From an uncultured Fretibacterium sp. (GTDB lineage: Bacteria > Synergistota > Synergistia > Synergistales > Aminobacteriaceae), in NCBI GenBank assembly GCA_937911045.1, contig CALEPX010000097.1:1-45940 (forward strand): DNA of 45,940 nucleotides, in the 5' to 3' direction. Position numbers and translations under genes: made by a program. The notes below the pieces were generated by a model. It did not search any database and was not told the origin of the DNA. It saw only the letters and a program-made list of their open reading frames with translations. This document shows positions 8,212-16,086 of the stretch, one piece after another (position 1 is the stretch's first letter; the number at the start of each line of letters is the position of its first letter).

Positions 8212-9066
8212 TTGACAGAGCGTGACGAGATATTACGCGATTTAGGCAAACAAACGGCACAAATTCGAGAGAGCAGAGGCATTACGCTTGAGGACGTGTT
8301 CGACAAGACGCGAATCCGCATGGAATATTTGCGCGGAATCGAAGCCGGAGATTACAGCAATTTTCCGGAGCTGGTTTACGTGAAGGGATTCGTCAGGACG
8401 TATTTGAGCTTAATCGGAGCTGAAGATTTGCAGGAAGATTTCATGAATCAGCTTGACCAGAATCGTGCGGGGAAAAAACATGAGCAGAACGTTACGAATA
8501 TTTTGCGCAACGGCTCGTCTTTACCCGAGGGATTCAAACCTGCGTCGCATTTCTGGCTATTCCTGGTCTTAATTGGGGCGTTGATTGGCACAGCTCTGTA
8601 CGTTTGGTACGCAATATCATACGGCGGAATTGACGTTACTAATCTCAAGCTGTTCAGGTTCTCGGGAAATGGCGGCGAAGTTCCGGTGATTCAAGTTGAC
8701 ATTGTATCTGATGACGTGTCCGAAGAAGTTTCCGGTGACGAGAATGCTCAGAATATTTCAGGAGATGTCGAATCCGCAGATCAGAAAACCGAAGTTCCTC
8801 AGAAAAACATGATTCAGGTTCAAGCGATTAACGATGTTTGGCTGAAAATTACGATTGGTCAGAACGTTGTATTTTCGCGCACGATGAAACGTGGGGATTC
8901 TGGTTCGTGGGAATTGACGGCTCCGGCTACGATTCGATTTGGACGGGCGACTGCTGCACAAGTTATCGTGAATGGCAAAGATCTCGGCGTACCGAATCCG
9001 CGAGCGAAAGGTCCTGAGACGTATATTTATAATCCGGACGGAACATTCAGGAAAGCTGGCAAATAA
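8212..9066 (+). CDS. rodZ: RodZ-like cytoskeleton/cell-shape protein
   Basis: A 284-residue bitopic protein. Residues 5-70 are a helix-turn-helix of the HTH_25 type (GKQTAQIRESRGITLEDVF then TRIRMEYLRGIEAGDYSNFP), residues 105-130 are a membrane helix, an acidic linker follows, and residues 195-275 match the DUF4115 beta-domain (VWLKITIGQNVVFSRTMKRG). This is the RodZ architecture: the HTH binds MreB in the cytoplasm and the periplasmic domain couples it to wall synthesis. The start is TTG after GGAGG with 11-nt spacing. It ends the rsmB-PASTA-rpe-rodZ run, which puts two wall-related membrane proteins together. Confidence 0.82.
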   Translation: MTERDEILRDLGKQTAQIRESRGITLEDVFDKTRIRMEYLRGIEAGDYSNFPELVYVKGFVRTYLSLIGAEDLQEDFMNQLDQNRAGKKHEQNVTNILRNGSSLPEGFKPASHFWLFLVLIGALIGTALYVWYAISYGGIDVTNLKLFRFSGNGGEVPVIQVDIVSDDVSEEVSGDENAQNISGDVESADQKTEVPQKNMIQVQAINDVWLKITIGQNVVFSRTMKRGDSGSWELTAPATIRFGRATAAQVIVNGKDLGVPNPRAKGPETYIYNPDGTFRKAGK

Positions 9067-9068
9067 GC

Positions 9069-9093
9069 GAATCATGAATTGTGAATCATGAAT
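9069..9093 (+). repeat. 11-bp direct repeat upstream of the Sel1 gene
   Basis: GAATCATGAAT occurs at 9069-9079 and 9083-9093, separated by TGT. A degenerate version (AATCATAAATCACGAATAAT) follows the stop of the same gene at about 9899, so the Sel1 gene is bracketed by related short sequences. The repeat overlaps the -35 region of the predicted promoter. Confidence 0.6.
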
Positions 9094-9107
9094 AATAATG
9101 CTAGAAT
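9079..9107 (+). promoter_or_regulatory. predicted sigma-70 promoter of the Sel1-repeat gene
   Basis: TTGTGA at 9079-9084 (4 of 6 consensus) and TAGAAT at 9102-9107 (5 of 6) are 17 nt apart, 40 nt upstream of the coding start, in the only gap of this stretch. Function is inferred. Confidence 0.5.
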
Positions 9108-9146
9108 GTGAAAATATTTTAGATTTGCATTTGGAGGTTTAGTAAG

Positions 9147-9896
9147 ATGCGTTTTAACAAAAAGATTTCTGCGATTGCTGCGTTGTTAGTAATGTGTGCT
9201 GTGTTGTTTTCAGCTCCGGTTTTTGCGATGGAATTTGCCGAATTGAAGGGCTTGGCACTGAGCGGTGATGCTGGAGCGCAGAACGATCTCGGACTTGCAT
9301 ATATCGAAGACGATGACGTTCCGACGAATTATTACGAGGGTGTATCATGGCTGCGAAAAGCTGCGGATCAGGGGCTTGCGTTGGCTCAGCATAATCTCGG
9401 CTTGCTGTATTACGACGGCGGTCAGGGTGTGCCGCGTGATAAGTGCGAAGCTGCAAAGTGGATCGGGATGGCAGCGGAACAGGGACTTGCAGAGGCTCAG
9501 TATAATCTGGCGGTGATGTATTTCGAGGGCGAAGGTGTCGAGCAAAGTTACGCGAACGCAATGAAATGGTATCACAGGTCTGCAGCCAAGAATTACGCAA
9601 ATGCTCAGTACAATCTCGGCGTAATTTATCAGGACGGCAACGGCGTGCCACAGGATTACAAAGCGTCGCTCAAATGGTATCACAGAGCTGCGAAACAGGG
9701 ACTTTCTGAGGCTCAGTATAATCTCGGACTTATGTATGTCAACGGGCTGGGTGTTCCGGAAAAATCCGAGGGTCTGAATTATGCTGAGGGCGTGAGTTGG
9801 CTCAAGAAAGCTGCTGCACAGGGAGATTTTGACGCAATAGATGTCTTGGAAGAACTCGGCGAAAATTGCGTCCCGTATGAGAAATGCAAAAAATAG
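9147..9896 (+). CDS. secreted Sel1-repeat (SLR) protein
   Basis: A 249-residue protein with a clear signal peptide (basic start, hydrophobic core, cleavage after PVFA near residue 27) and about five to six Sel1-like repeats of around 36 residues. These carry the AxxxLGxxYxxGxGVxxDxxxAxxWxxxAAxQG pattern, for example AQYNLGVIYQDGNGVPQD. SLRs stack as helical pairs and mediate protein-protein contacts in the periplasm or on secreted proteins; no catalytic residues are expected. The start has GGAGG 9 nt upstream. The gene stands alone, with its own promoter in front and a terminator behind. Its partner cannot be predicted. Confidence 0.88.
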   Translation: MRFNKKISAIAALLVMCAVLFSAPVFAMEFAELKGLALSGDAGAQNDLGLAYIEDDDVPTNYYEGVSWLRKAADQGLALAQHNLGLLYYDGGQGVPRDKCEAAKWIGMAAEQGLAEAQYNLAVMYFEGEGVEQSYANAMKWYHRSAAKNYANAQYNLGVIYQDGNGVPQDYKASLKWYHRAAKQGLSEAQYNLGLMYVNGLGVPEKSEGLNYAEGVSWLKKAAAQGDFDAIDVLEELGENCVPYEKCKK

Positions 9897-9932
9897 TAAT
9901 CATAAATCACGAATAATTTTTGACGAGAAGCT

Positions 9933-9974
9933 CAACTCCTGAAGAAATAAATTCAACGGGAGTTGTGTTTTTTA
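9933..9974 (+). terminator. intrinsic terminator after the Sel1 gene
   Basis: CAACTCC (9933-9939) pairs with GGAGTTG (9959-9965), with an inner TGAA/TTCA extension, followed by a T-rich run to about 9973. It sits between the Sel1 gene and citX. Confidence 0.7.
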
Positions 9975-9986
9975 CGCGAATATAAC

Positions 9987-10520
9987 ATGAACGAAAACTC
10001 AGACTCAAACGTGAATCTTGTAAATCTTAACGAGATGCTCGAACGTAGAGAAGCGCGCGCAAATTTTCAGGACGAATTACTGCGCAAATATCACGACACG
10101 ATAATTTCTTTCACGATGAATATTCCCGGACCAATCAAGACGAGTAAATTAATCCGCTCTGGCTTCGAAATCGGCAAGAGAAATCTGCTCGAAAAATTAC
10201 ACGCTCAGAATTTCCAGATTAACGCAATATTCGAAATTCACGAGAAAACCGGCGACGAATTATTACTATCAATCAAAGCAACTGATGACGAACTAAAGCG
10301 AATCGCGATCTCAATCGAAGAACAAAACGATTTGGGAAGATTATTTGATATTGACGTGATAAATTCTCGTGGTGAAAAAATTTCGCGGGATAATTTCCGA
10401 AAGTGCCTGATTTGCGACAAACAAGCTCAGGAATGCGCACGTTCACGCACTCACTCAGTTTCAGAAATGCAGGACGCTGTGAGAAAAATTTTAGAAAACG
10501 CTGCTATAATAATTAAATAA
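9987..10520 (+). CDS. citX: CitX-like apo-citrate lyase phosphoribosyl-dephospho-CoA transferase
   Basis: A 177-residue protein recognised by the CitX block GRLFDIDVINSRGEKISRDN followed by FRKCLICDKQAQECARSRTHS near the C-terminus. CitX loads 2'-(5''-triphosphoribosyl)-3'-dephospho-CoA onto the acyl carrier subunit of citrate lyase, so it belongs to citrate fermentation. No citC, citD, citE, citF or citG gene is visible here, so it is an orphan; its partners would have to be elsewhere. The ATG at 9987 was chosen over a TTG eight codons earlier that lies in the terminator T-run. Neither start has a good ribosome binding site, so translation may be weak or start on a short leader. Confidence 0.83.
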   Translation: MNENSDSNVNLVNLNEMLERREARANFQDELLRKYHDTIISFTMNIPGPIKTSKLIRSGFEIGKRNLLEKLHAQNFQINAIFEIHEKTGDELLLSIKATDDELKRIAISIEEQNDLGRLFDIDVINSRGEKISRDNFRKCLICDKQAQECARSRTHSVSEMQDAVRKILENAAIIIK

Positions 10521-10561
10521 TATATTTAGTCGGATTGGATTCGGAGGGATAATTTTTCTAA

Positions 10562-11473
10562 ATGGAAGCGAAGAAAACTGTTGCGGCTGCGAGTAAAAAA
10601 TGGGAAGTAGTTGTTTTCACGCTCGGAACAGACGCTTTTGCTATAAACGTGAATAAGACGCGAGAGATTTTGCGATGGACAGGTTGCAGACCCGTTCCCA
10701 CGACAACGCCAGCATTTGTTGGTATCACGACAGTGCGTGAAGCTACGTTGCCGTTAATTGATCTGCGCGTATTTCTTGGGATCAAATCAACTGTCCCGAT
10801 GAATAAAACCAAAGTCATGATTGTCGAATTTAACGATATAAAACTGGGATTTCTGGTTGACGGCGTTGAACGAATCCGACAAGTCAATGCCGATGATCTT
10901 GATGCGTCGAGAATGCGCGGAGTTTCGCTCAAATGGGTGTTGTACATAATTCGCCGCGATGAACGGAATATTCTGCTGCTCGATTACGAAGCGATAATTC
11001 AGGAAACAGCACCTGCTGTCGCTAAGAACATGTTTGACCAGAACAAAGTCAATTCGTTTCACAGACAAATCGGACACGTCGAGAATTTTCACATACTTGT
11101 TGCGGACGATTCGCCGTTATTGCGCAAACAAACCTGCGATGTTCTCAAGCAATCCGGATTCGCGAGCATATATCCTGTCAAAGATGGTGCTGAAGCGCGT
11201 GAGTTAGTTCTTGATAAAGGCGAGAATTTTGACCTGATAATTTCGGATATTGAGATGCCTATGCTGGACGGATTGAGCCTGGTTGAGAGCATCAGAGCTG
11301 ACAACCGCACGGCAGGAATACCCGTAATATTATTCTCGTCTATAATGGTGAAAGACTTGCTGGACAGAGCCGAACAATTCCGGGTCGTTCACGTAATGAA
11401 ACCGGACATTTACAAACTTGTCGAGGAAGTCGTGAGAATCTATCACGAGGTCAAACGTCGTCGCGGATATTAG
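10562..11473 (+). CDS. cheV: CheV-like chemotaxis coupling protein (CheW-receiver fusion)
   Basis: A 303-residue cytoplasmic protein. Residues 12-150 are a CheW domain (VVVFTLGTDAFAINVNKTRE and later LIDLRVFLGIK) and residues 175-300 are a response-regulator receiver: acidic pair in VADDSPLLRKQ, phospho-acceptor Asp in IISDIEMPMLDG (about residue 228) and the conserved Lys in VMKPDIYKL. CheV couples receptors to CheA and its phosphorylation tunes adaptation. No other chemotaxis or flagellar gene lies in the window. GGAGG lies 14 nt from the ATG, longer than usual, but no better in-frame start exists because a stop codon precedes it at 10550. Confidence 0.9.
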   Translation: MEAKKTVAAASKKWEVVVFTLGTDAFAINVNKTREILRWTGCRPVPTTTPAFVGITTVREATLPLIDLRVFLGIKSTVPMNKTKVMIVEFNDIKLGFLVDGVERIRQVNADDLDASRMRGVSLKWVLYIIRRDERNILLLDYEAIIQETAPAVAKNMFDQNKVNSFHRQIGHVENFHILVADDSPLLRKQTCDVLKQSGFASIYPVKDGAEARELVLDKGENFDLIISDIEMPMLDGLSLVESIRADNRTAGIPVILFSSIMVKDLLDRAEQFRVVHVMKPDIYKLVEEVVRIYHEVKRRRGY

Positions 11474-11495
11474 GCGGAATCACTCACACTCCGCC
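11473..11495. terminator. hairpin between convergent cheV and prepilin-like gene
   Basis: GGCGGA (11473-11478) pairs with TCCGCC (11490-11495) across an 11-nt loop, directly at the cheV stop and 8 nt from the end of the opposing gene. There is no strong T-run on either strand, so termination by this hairpin alone is uncertain. Confidence 0.4.
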
Positions 11496-11502
11496 TAGTA
11501 TT

Positions 11503-11928
11503 CTAACTCTGATCGTGGCTTATAAAGCGCTTAATTCCCCGAAGCACAATGCTGTTATTATGATCATCTGACATTATCAAATCGAACGATAACAGGGATT
11601 TCGCCTCACCGTTCTCTTGATACCAGTGTTCAACATCAACGCTTACTGCTTTATAACCAAGATTCTTGTAAACTTCATCTTTCATAAGCTCCAAAAAATT
11701 CTCCTGATCAAACGGGTCAGTGAATCTTTTCGGGATTTTCACCGGAATCGCTGCGAGAAAAAATTCTGCTTCCTGACGCAACGCATCTTTCGAGTGAATA
11801 CTCGTCACGGATGCAACAGCTCTCTGCATGGTCTGCGAAATCATCAGGAACAACATGCCAGCAACCGCCATCGCCGCTAAAAATTCTACCAAAGTCTCGC
11901 CTCTGCGCTTCATAATAATTTTTGACAT
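11503..11928 (-). CDS. type IV prepilin-like protein
   Basis: A 141-residue protein with a class III signal: basic leader SKIIMKRRG, then ETLVEFLAAMAVAGMLFLMI, giving a prepilin-peptidase site after Gly, a Glu at position +5 and a hydrophobic helix. The rest is soluble and not recognisable. It would be a minor pilin or pseudopilin, but no other pilus gene is in the window. The ATG at 11928 was chosen because GAGG lies 8 nt upstream; a GTG three codons earlier lacks one. The gene overlaps the end of prmC by 19 nt, so it is co-transcribed with translation-factor genes, an unexpected place for a pilin. Confidence 0.7.
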   Translation of the reverse strand: MSKIIMKRRGETLVEFLAAMAVAGMLFLMISQTMQRAVASVTSIHSKDALRQEAEFFLAAIPVKIPKRFTDPFDQENFLELMKDEVYKNLGYKAVSVDVEHWYQENGEAKSLLSFDLIMSDDHNNSIVLRGIKRFISHDQS

Positions 11929-12740
11929 AACACACACCTCGGAAATTTCCCAAAATCGTAAAACTCTCTCACAAATCTAAAGCCCTTCGAAAAATTTTGC
12001 AAACCCGAAATTTCATGATACTGATTCAAATCGCCAATCTCAAGAATCACATAGCCGCCACGCTTCAGAAATCCGCACGTATCCGAGAATATCAGCCTGT
12101 AGAAATCCATTCCGTCAACGCCGCCGTCAAGCGCAGAAACCGGTTCAAAATCCCGGACTTCGGGCATCAATTCGCAAATTTCACGCGTCGGAATATACGG
12201 AGGATTCGAGATTATCAGGTCAAGGCTCTCAGAATTTTCCGGATACGCAAATTTCACACGGGCTTCAAGATTATATCGCGCAACGTTTTCCCGAGCGTAA
12301 CTCATCGCTTCAGAACTCGCATCGAGCAAATACGCGAACGAATCCCCAAGCTCAAGCAGCAGCGTCAACGCAATACACCCCGAACCCGTTCCCCAATCCA
12401 GAAATTTTACCCCAGATTTACCGCGAAAAATTTCCAACGCAGCCTCGACCAAAACTTCCGTATCATGTCTGGGAATCAGCACACCAGACCCTACGCGAAA
12501 ATCCCGCCCGAAAAAATCCGCCTCACCGATTATATATTGCAAAGGCTCATGAGATTCCCGGCGTTGAATCAATTTCTCAACTTCGCAAATCTCGGCTTCA
12601 ACAAAATTCTCCCGTGTGAAAAATTCCGCCTCAGAAATTCCCAACGCATGACACGCTAACCAGATAACTTCTCTCGCGGCATTATGAATATTCGCTGCCT
12701 CAAGACGTTTAACAAATTCCGCGAAAATTCTAGCCCTCAA
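11910..12740 (-). CDS. prmC: peptide chain release factor N5-glutamine methyltransferase
   Basis: A protein of about 276 residues with the N-terminal helical domain that recognises release factors (FVKRLEAANIHNAAREVIWL) and a SAM-binding domain (VKFLDWGTGSGCIALTL). The NPPY motif in LIISNPPYIPTREI, near residue 178, is the signature of amide-nitrogen methyltransferases. It methylates the Gln of the GGQ motif in RF1 and RF2. It follows prfA, its substrate gene, as in many bacteria. The TTG at 12740 gives the usual family length with an 11-nt overlap with prfA; a TTG at 12785 would add 15 unusual residues. The start is the least certain part. Confidence 0.9.
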   Translation of the reverse strand: MRARIFAEFVKRLEAANIHNAAREVIWLACHALGISEAEFFTRENFVEAEICEVEKLIQRRESHEPLQYIIGEADFFGRDFRVGSGVLIPRHDTEVLVEAALEIFRGKSGVKFLDWGTGSGCIALTLLLELGDSFAYLLDASSEAMSYARENVARYNLEARVKFAYPENSESLDLIISNPPYIPTREICELMPEVRDFEPVSALDGGVDGMDFYRLIFSDTCGFLKRGGYVILEIGDLNQYHEISGLQNFSKGFRFVREFYDFGKFPRCVLCQKLL

Positions 12741-13809
12741 GATTCTGCAATTTCTGCGTCTGTTCAGCCAGTAACATCGCGTCAATCATCTCGTACAAAT
12801 CCCCGTCCAAATACGCTTCGAGTTTATACAGCGTGAGATTAATCCTGTGATCTGTTATGCGATTCTGCGGAAAATTATACGTGCGGACACGCTCAGACCT
12901 GTCTCCCGAACCGACCATTCCGCGACGTTCAGCAACCTGTTCCGAAATTTGCTTCTGCTGCTCGTAATCATATAATTTCGTACGCAAATACGACATTGCA
13001 CGCGCACGATTCTTGATTTGCGATCTCTCGTCCTGACACGTTACGATTATTCCCGTAGGCAAATGCGTGATTCTAACAGCCGAGTCCGTCATGTTCACGT
13101 GCTGACCGCCTGCACCGCTTGAGCGATACGTGTCGATTTTCAGATCTTCCGGTTTTATATCAATTTCGACTTCATCAGCTTCGGGCAATACCGCAACAGT
13201 TGCTGCTGACGTGTGAATCCTGCCGCTTGCTTCTGTAACGGGAACTCTTTGAACTCTGTGAACGCCGCTCTCGTATTTCATTTTGCTGTACGCGCCTTTG
13301 GAATCAATCCGGAACACTACTTCTTTGAAGCCGCCGATGCCAGCCGTGTTCGTGCTAGAGTCCATGACTTCCATTTTCCAGCGTTGACGCTCACAGAATC
13401 TCGTGTACATTCTGAACAAATCCGCAGCAAACAACGTAGCCTCATCTCCGCCAGTACCAGCGCGAATCTCAACAACGACGCTCTTCTCATCATTCGGGTC
13501 ACGCGGTAATAATAATAACGTCAAATCCCGTGTGAAATTCTCGATTTTCGGCTCAAGATTATCCAGCTCTTCACGTGCCAACGCCTCTAATTCTGAATCG
13601 CCGCTTTTAATTAGCTCACGAGCTTCTGAAATCGATGCCAACGCAGCTTTGTACTCGCGATACTTTTCGACAACAGGTTCTAACTGCGCACGCTTTTTCC
13701 CGAGCAACTGCAATTCTTTCGGATCGGACGAAATTTTCGGGTCAGCCATTTTGCGCTCAGTCTCGTTATATTCCTGTTCGATTGCCTGTAATTTCGGCTC
13801 AATATTCAC
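12730..13809 (-). CDS. prfA: peptide chain release factor 1
   Basis: A 359-residue RF1 of normal length. Seen: the stop-codon recognition P-x-T in RVPVTEASGRIHTSAATV (about residue 190), which distinguishes RF1 from RF2 with its SPF, and the catalytic GGQ in SGAGGQHVNMTDSAVRI (about 230). It terminates translation at UAA and UAG. The start is GTG after GGAGG, two nucleotides downstream of the DUF1385 stop, with prmC overlapping its end. The block rpmE-thyX-DUF1385-prfA-prmC reads as one transcript apart from a hairpin before thyX. Confidence 0.96.
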   Translation of the reverse strand: MNIEPKLQAIEQEYNETERKMADPKISSDPKELQLLGKKRAQLEPVVEKYREYKAALASISEARELIKSGDSELEALAREELDNLEPKIENFTRDLTLLLLPRDPNDEKSVVVEIRAGTGGDEATLFAADLFRMYTRFCERQRWKMEVMDSSTNTAGIGGFKEVVFRIDSKGAYSKMKYESGVHRVQRVPVTEASGRIHTSAATVAVLPEADEVEIDIKPEDLKIDTYRSSGAGGQHVNMTDSAVRITHLPTGIIVTCQDERSQIKNRARAMSYLRTKLYDYEQQKQISEQVAERRGMVGSGDRSERVRTYNFPQNRITDHRINLTLYKLEAYLDGDLYEMIDAMLLAEQTQKLQNLEG

Positions 13810-13810
13810 G

Positions 13811-14698
13811 CTAAATCCCTCCCTGCATAGCAGTTCTAAGCGAAACTAACGCTACTTCCGCCTGATTAATATCCGGTTCACGTGTCGTCAAATATTGCAG
13901 CGTCAAGAACGGGCTGATTATGCAGCGTCCGATTACTCCGGAATTTGAAGCGAGCCTGATTATCTCGTACGAAACGCCAATCACAATCGGAATCAGAATT
14001 ATCCGCGCGAGAACTTGTAACAGGAAATTTCCAGCTACAAGAATTTTCACCGGCGAAAAAACGATTATGCTCACAATTACAGCAATCAACATGAACGACG
14101 TTCCGCACCTCGGATGAATCCGCGAACAGGTCATGATATTCTCCGGAGTCATTTCCAGATTCGATTCGAATGCGTTAATCGTTTTGTGTTCGGCACCGTG
14201 ATACCTGAAAACCTGCTTAATATCGCTCCACATGCCAATCACCGCAACATATCCGATGAAAATCACAGCGCGCAAAATTCCCTCGAAGATATTCGCGTAA
14301 ATCGCCTCAAGACCAAGTTTCCCCGAAATCCATAACGGCAACGCTATAAATAATCCGCCGACAGCGACAATCGCCGTAATCACAGCCAAGATTATGTCCT
14401 TCAAACCCATTTCCTCGTCAGTTTCTTCCAGAGCAACTTCCGCAGATTTCGACAACGCTCTGAAGCCAACAGCCATCATTTCGCACATGATTACGATCCC
14501 GCGAAGGAACGGCAATTTCCACGGCAATTTCTTCGTGCGTGAGTTATTCGCCCAGTTATCCGTGAAAATTTCTCCGGATTGTTTACGCACAGCCAAGCCC
14601 CAGAGATTTTCGCCCTTCATCAGAACTCCCTCGATTACAGCTTGACCGCCGACTGGAATTTTCCGAGCCTCACTCGCGAACAAATTCGTGACTAACAT
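13811..14698 (-). CDS. DUF1385 (YqhQ-like) integral membrane protein
   Basis: About 295 residues from the ATG at 14698. Family motifs: PVGGQAVIEGVLMKG at the N-terminus, a membrane region, YHGAEHKTINAFES and HPRCGTSFML, then more helices. This matches the conserved DUF1385 family, found next to prfA and prmC in many Firmicutes and related bacteria; its biochemical role is unknown. The frame is open for another 78 codons upstream, but those lie inside thyX in another frame and do not match the family. TTG codons immediately before the ATG (such as 14707) are alternative starts, with AGAAG 7 nt upstream. Confidence 0.87.
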   Translation of the reverse strand: MLVTNLFASEARKIPVGGQAVIEGVLMKGENLWGLAVRKQSGEIFTDNWANNSRTKKLPWKLPFLRGIVIMCEMMAVGFRALSKSAEVALEETDEEMGLKDIILAVITAIVAVGGLFIALPLWISGKLGLEAIYANIFEGILRAVIFIGYVAVIGMWSDIKQVFRYHGAEHKTINAFESNLEMTPENIMTCSRIHPRCGTSFMLIAVIVSIIVFSPVKILVAGNFLLQVLARIILIPIVIGVSYEIIRLASNSGVIGRCIISPFLTLQYLTTREPDINQAEVALVSLRTAMQGGI

Positions 14699-14708
14699 CA
14701 ACAGCAAA

Positions 14709-15419
14709 TTAATTCTTCTCAGCAAATAACAAATCCTCCATGCTCTCATATTTTCTGCCACACGACCGCGACTCATGACACGAGCCGAATATGCAACCCG
14801 GACCGGCTTTCGCGAATAATACCGGAGCTTTCTCTCGACACAGCACAAGCATTTGACGCGCAAGTTCGTGAATTTCCCACTGAGCACGACGACACAATCG
14901 CAGCTCAAAAAAATGGTGCAATTCCCGCGCATTCATCGTGACAACCAGGCGCGTAGAATTTCCGTGCGGCAAAATAAATCTCGCGTCCTCTTTTGCAATG
15001 CCGAGTTCAAGCATTTTCTCATACGCAGCATACGACGATTTAACCTGCGATTCGAAAATTTCCAGTGCTTCAGGATTTTTCTTGATCGAATCCGGAATTA
15101 TCACGCTTGAATCATCACTTGAATTATCAAGAGACATTTTCACGTAACGCTGGCTCTGCTGGCTGAAACTCGCTAATCTGTGGCGAACCAACTGATGCGA
15201 CGCAACACGGCTCAAGCCATCAACCGCAAACGTGAAGCTCACATGTTCAAACGTCGATAAATGCCCGCTACGAAACAAACTTCCGAGCAATTTCTCCGAC
15301 AGAATATTTTCCTCAGTTTTGAGCAAATCCTGCGCGGAAATATCGCTGTAACAAATCCGAGCTGCTGCTGCAACGATTGCGTCCGGTTCTGGTGTGTGAC
15401 TTAGCAAAAATACTCTCAT
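14709..15419 (-). CDS. thyX: FAD-dependent thymidylate synthase
   Basis: A 236-residue enzyme with the ThyX signature RHRLASFSQQSQRY (RHRxxSxxxxSxR) at about residues 79-92. It makes dTMP from dUMP using methylenetetrahydrofolate, with FAD and NADPH as reductant. The N-terminus MRVFLLSHTPEPDAIVAAAA aligns with known ThyX starts, so the ATG at 15419 is likely correct even though no Shine-Dalgarno is visible: the bases just upstream are the T-run of a terminator-like hairpin. No thyA is present in the window. Confidence 0.93.
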   Translation of the reverse strand: MRVFLLSHTPEPDAIVAAAARICYSDISAQDLLKTEENILSEKLLGSLFRSGHLSTFEHVSFTFAVDGLSRVASHQLVRHRLASFSQQSQRYVKMSLDNSSDDSSVIIPDSIKKNPEALEIFESQVKSSYAAYEKMLELGIAKEDARFILPHGNSTRLVVTMNARELHHFFELRLCRRAQWEIHELARQMLVLCREKAPVLFAKAGPGCIFGSCHESRSCGRKYESMEDLLFAEKN

Positions 15420-15421
15420 AC

Positions 15422-15445
15422 AAAAAACAGGGGTCTCGCACCCCC
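15422..15445 (-). terminator. terminator or attenuator between rpmE and thyX
   Basis: On the minus strand GGGGGT pairs with ACCCC around a short GCGAG loop (15445-15430) and is followed by six T (15427-15422). The T-run ends only 2 nt before the thyX ATG, so it could reduce or regulate read-through into thyX. Confidence 0.7.
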
Positions 15446-15467
15446 GAATGAATCCTTCAATTCTGAG

Positions 15468-15698
15468 CTAAACTTCCGTTCTTTGACCGTAATTCACGCC
15501 TTGATATTTCTTCTGGAATTTCTCAAGTCGTCCGGCTTCAGTCAAAACTCTGCCCTTCTTGCCGGTATAGAACGGGTGACACTGTGAGCAAACTCCCACG
15601 CGGATTTCCTTCATCGTTGAGCGCGTTGTGAAAGTGTTTCCGCATGATGTGCAAGTAACTTTGCATTCCTGATAGTTAGGATGAATATCTTTCTTCAC
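15468..15698 (-). CDS. rpmE: 50S ribosomal protein L31, zinc-binding form
   Basis: A 76-residue protein with the L31 N-terminus MKKDIHPNYQECKVTCTSCG, the zinc-ligand pattern C-x-x-C and C-x-x-C (CTSCG, CSQCH) and the HPFYTGKKG block. It is the Zn-containing L31 type, a component of the large ribosomal subunit bridging to the small one. The start is GTG, preceded by GGAGG in the 18-nt gap after rpsO. Length is typical, with a short C-terminal extension. Confidence 0.97.
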   Translation of the reverse strand: MKKDIHPNYQECKVTCTSCGNTFTTRSTMKEIRVGVCSQCHPFYTGKKGRVLTEAGRLEKFQKKYQGVNYGQRTEV

Positions 15699-15716
15699 GA
15701 TACAAACACCTCCGTA

Positions 15717-15983
15717 TTAATGACGCAGACCAAGTCGTTCGATCAAGCTGCGATAACGAGCAAAATCGTTTTCTCTCAAGTAACTCAACAATCTGCGGCG
15801 AGTTCCTACCATTTTCAAAAGTCCGCGTCTCGAATGGAAATCCTTCTTGTGAACCTTCAAATGCTCCGTCAATTCGCGAATACGCTCCGTCAAAACAGCA
15901 ACCTGAACTTCGGGCGAACCTGTGTCCGTCTCATGCGTTCTGTATTCGGCGATTACTGCCTGCTTCTTTTCCTTCTGTATCAT
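15717..15983 (-). CDS. rpsO: 30S ribosomal protein S15
   Basis: An 88-residue protein of standard length with the S15 core DTGSPEVQVAVLTERI and KKDFHSRRGLLKMVGTRRRLL. It binds 16S rRNA early in small-subunit assembly. The ATG at 15983 is placed 8 nt after AGAGG; a GTG three codons upstream overlaps that site. The 103-nt leader upstream contains a TATAAT-like stretch and no gene. rpmE follows after 18 nt. Confidence 0.97.
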   Translation of the reverse strand: MIQKEKKQAVIAEYRTHETDTGSPEVQVAVLTERIRELTEHLKVHKKDFHSRRGLLKMVGTRRRLLSYLRENDFARYRSLIERLGLRH

Positions 15984-16086
15984 AAATGACACCTCTTGAT
16001 TATAATCCCGCGAACTGAGAACTGCGCCAATTTCCGCAACAGACCAAGTTCGGGGTCGCGCTTATCTTACACTAACGCTCCGAAAT

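Noticed and set aside
9154..9683. two minus-strand frames of 112 and 165 codons opposite the Sel1 gene
   Set aside because: The repeats of the Sel1 gene keep several frames open; no start signals or family match.
11997..12659. 220-codon open frame on the plus strand opposite prmC
   Set aside because: It is antisense to a conserved gene with intact motifs, its composition (Arg, Asn, Ile rich, no motif) is that of a shadow frame, and it has no ribosome binding site.
13403..13849. 148-codon Ser/Asn-rich frame opposite prfA
   Set aside because: Low-complexity shadow of the prfA codons with no ribosome binding site.
15984..16086. rpsO leader as a structured ribosomal-protein autoregulatory RNA
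   Set aside because: The 103-nt leader could fold, but I see no conserved S15-binding motif that I can defend.
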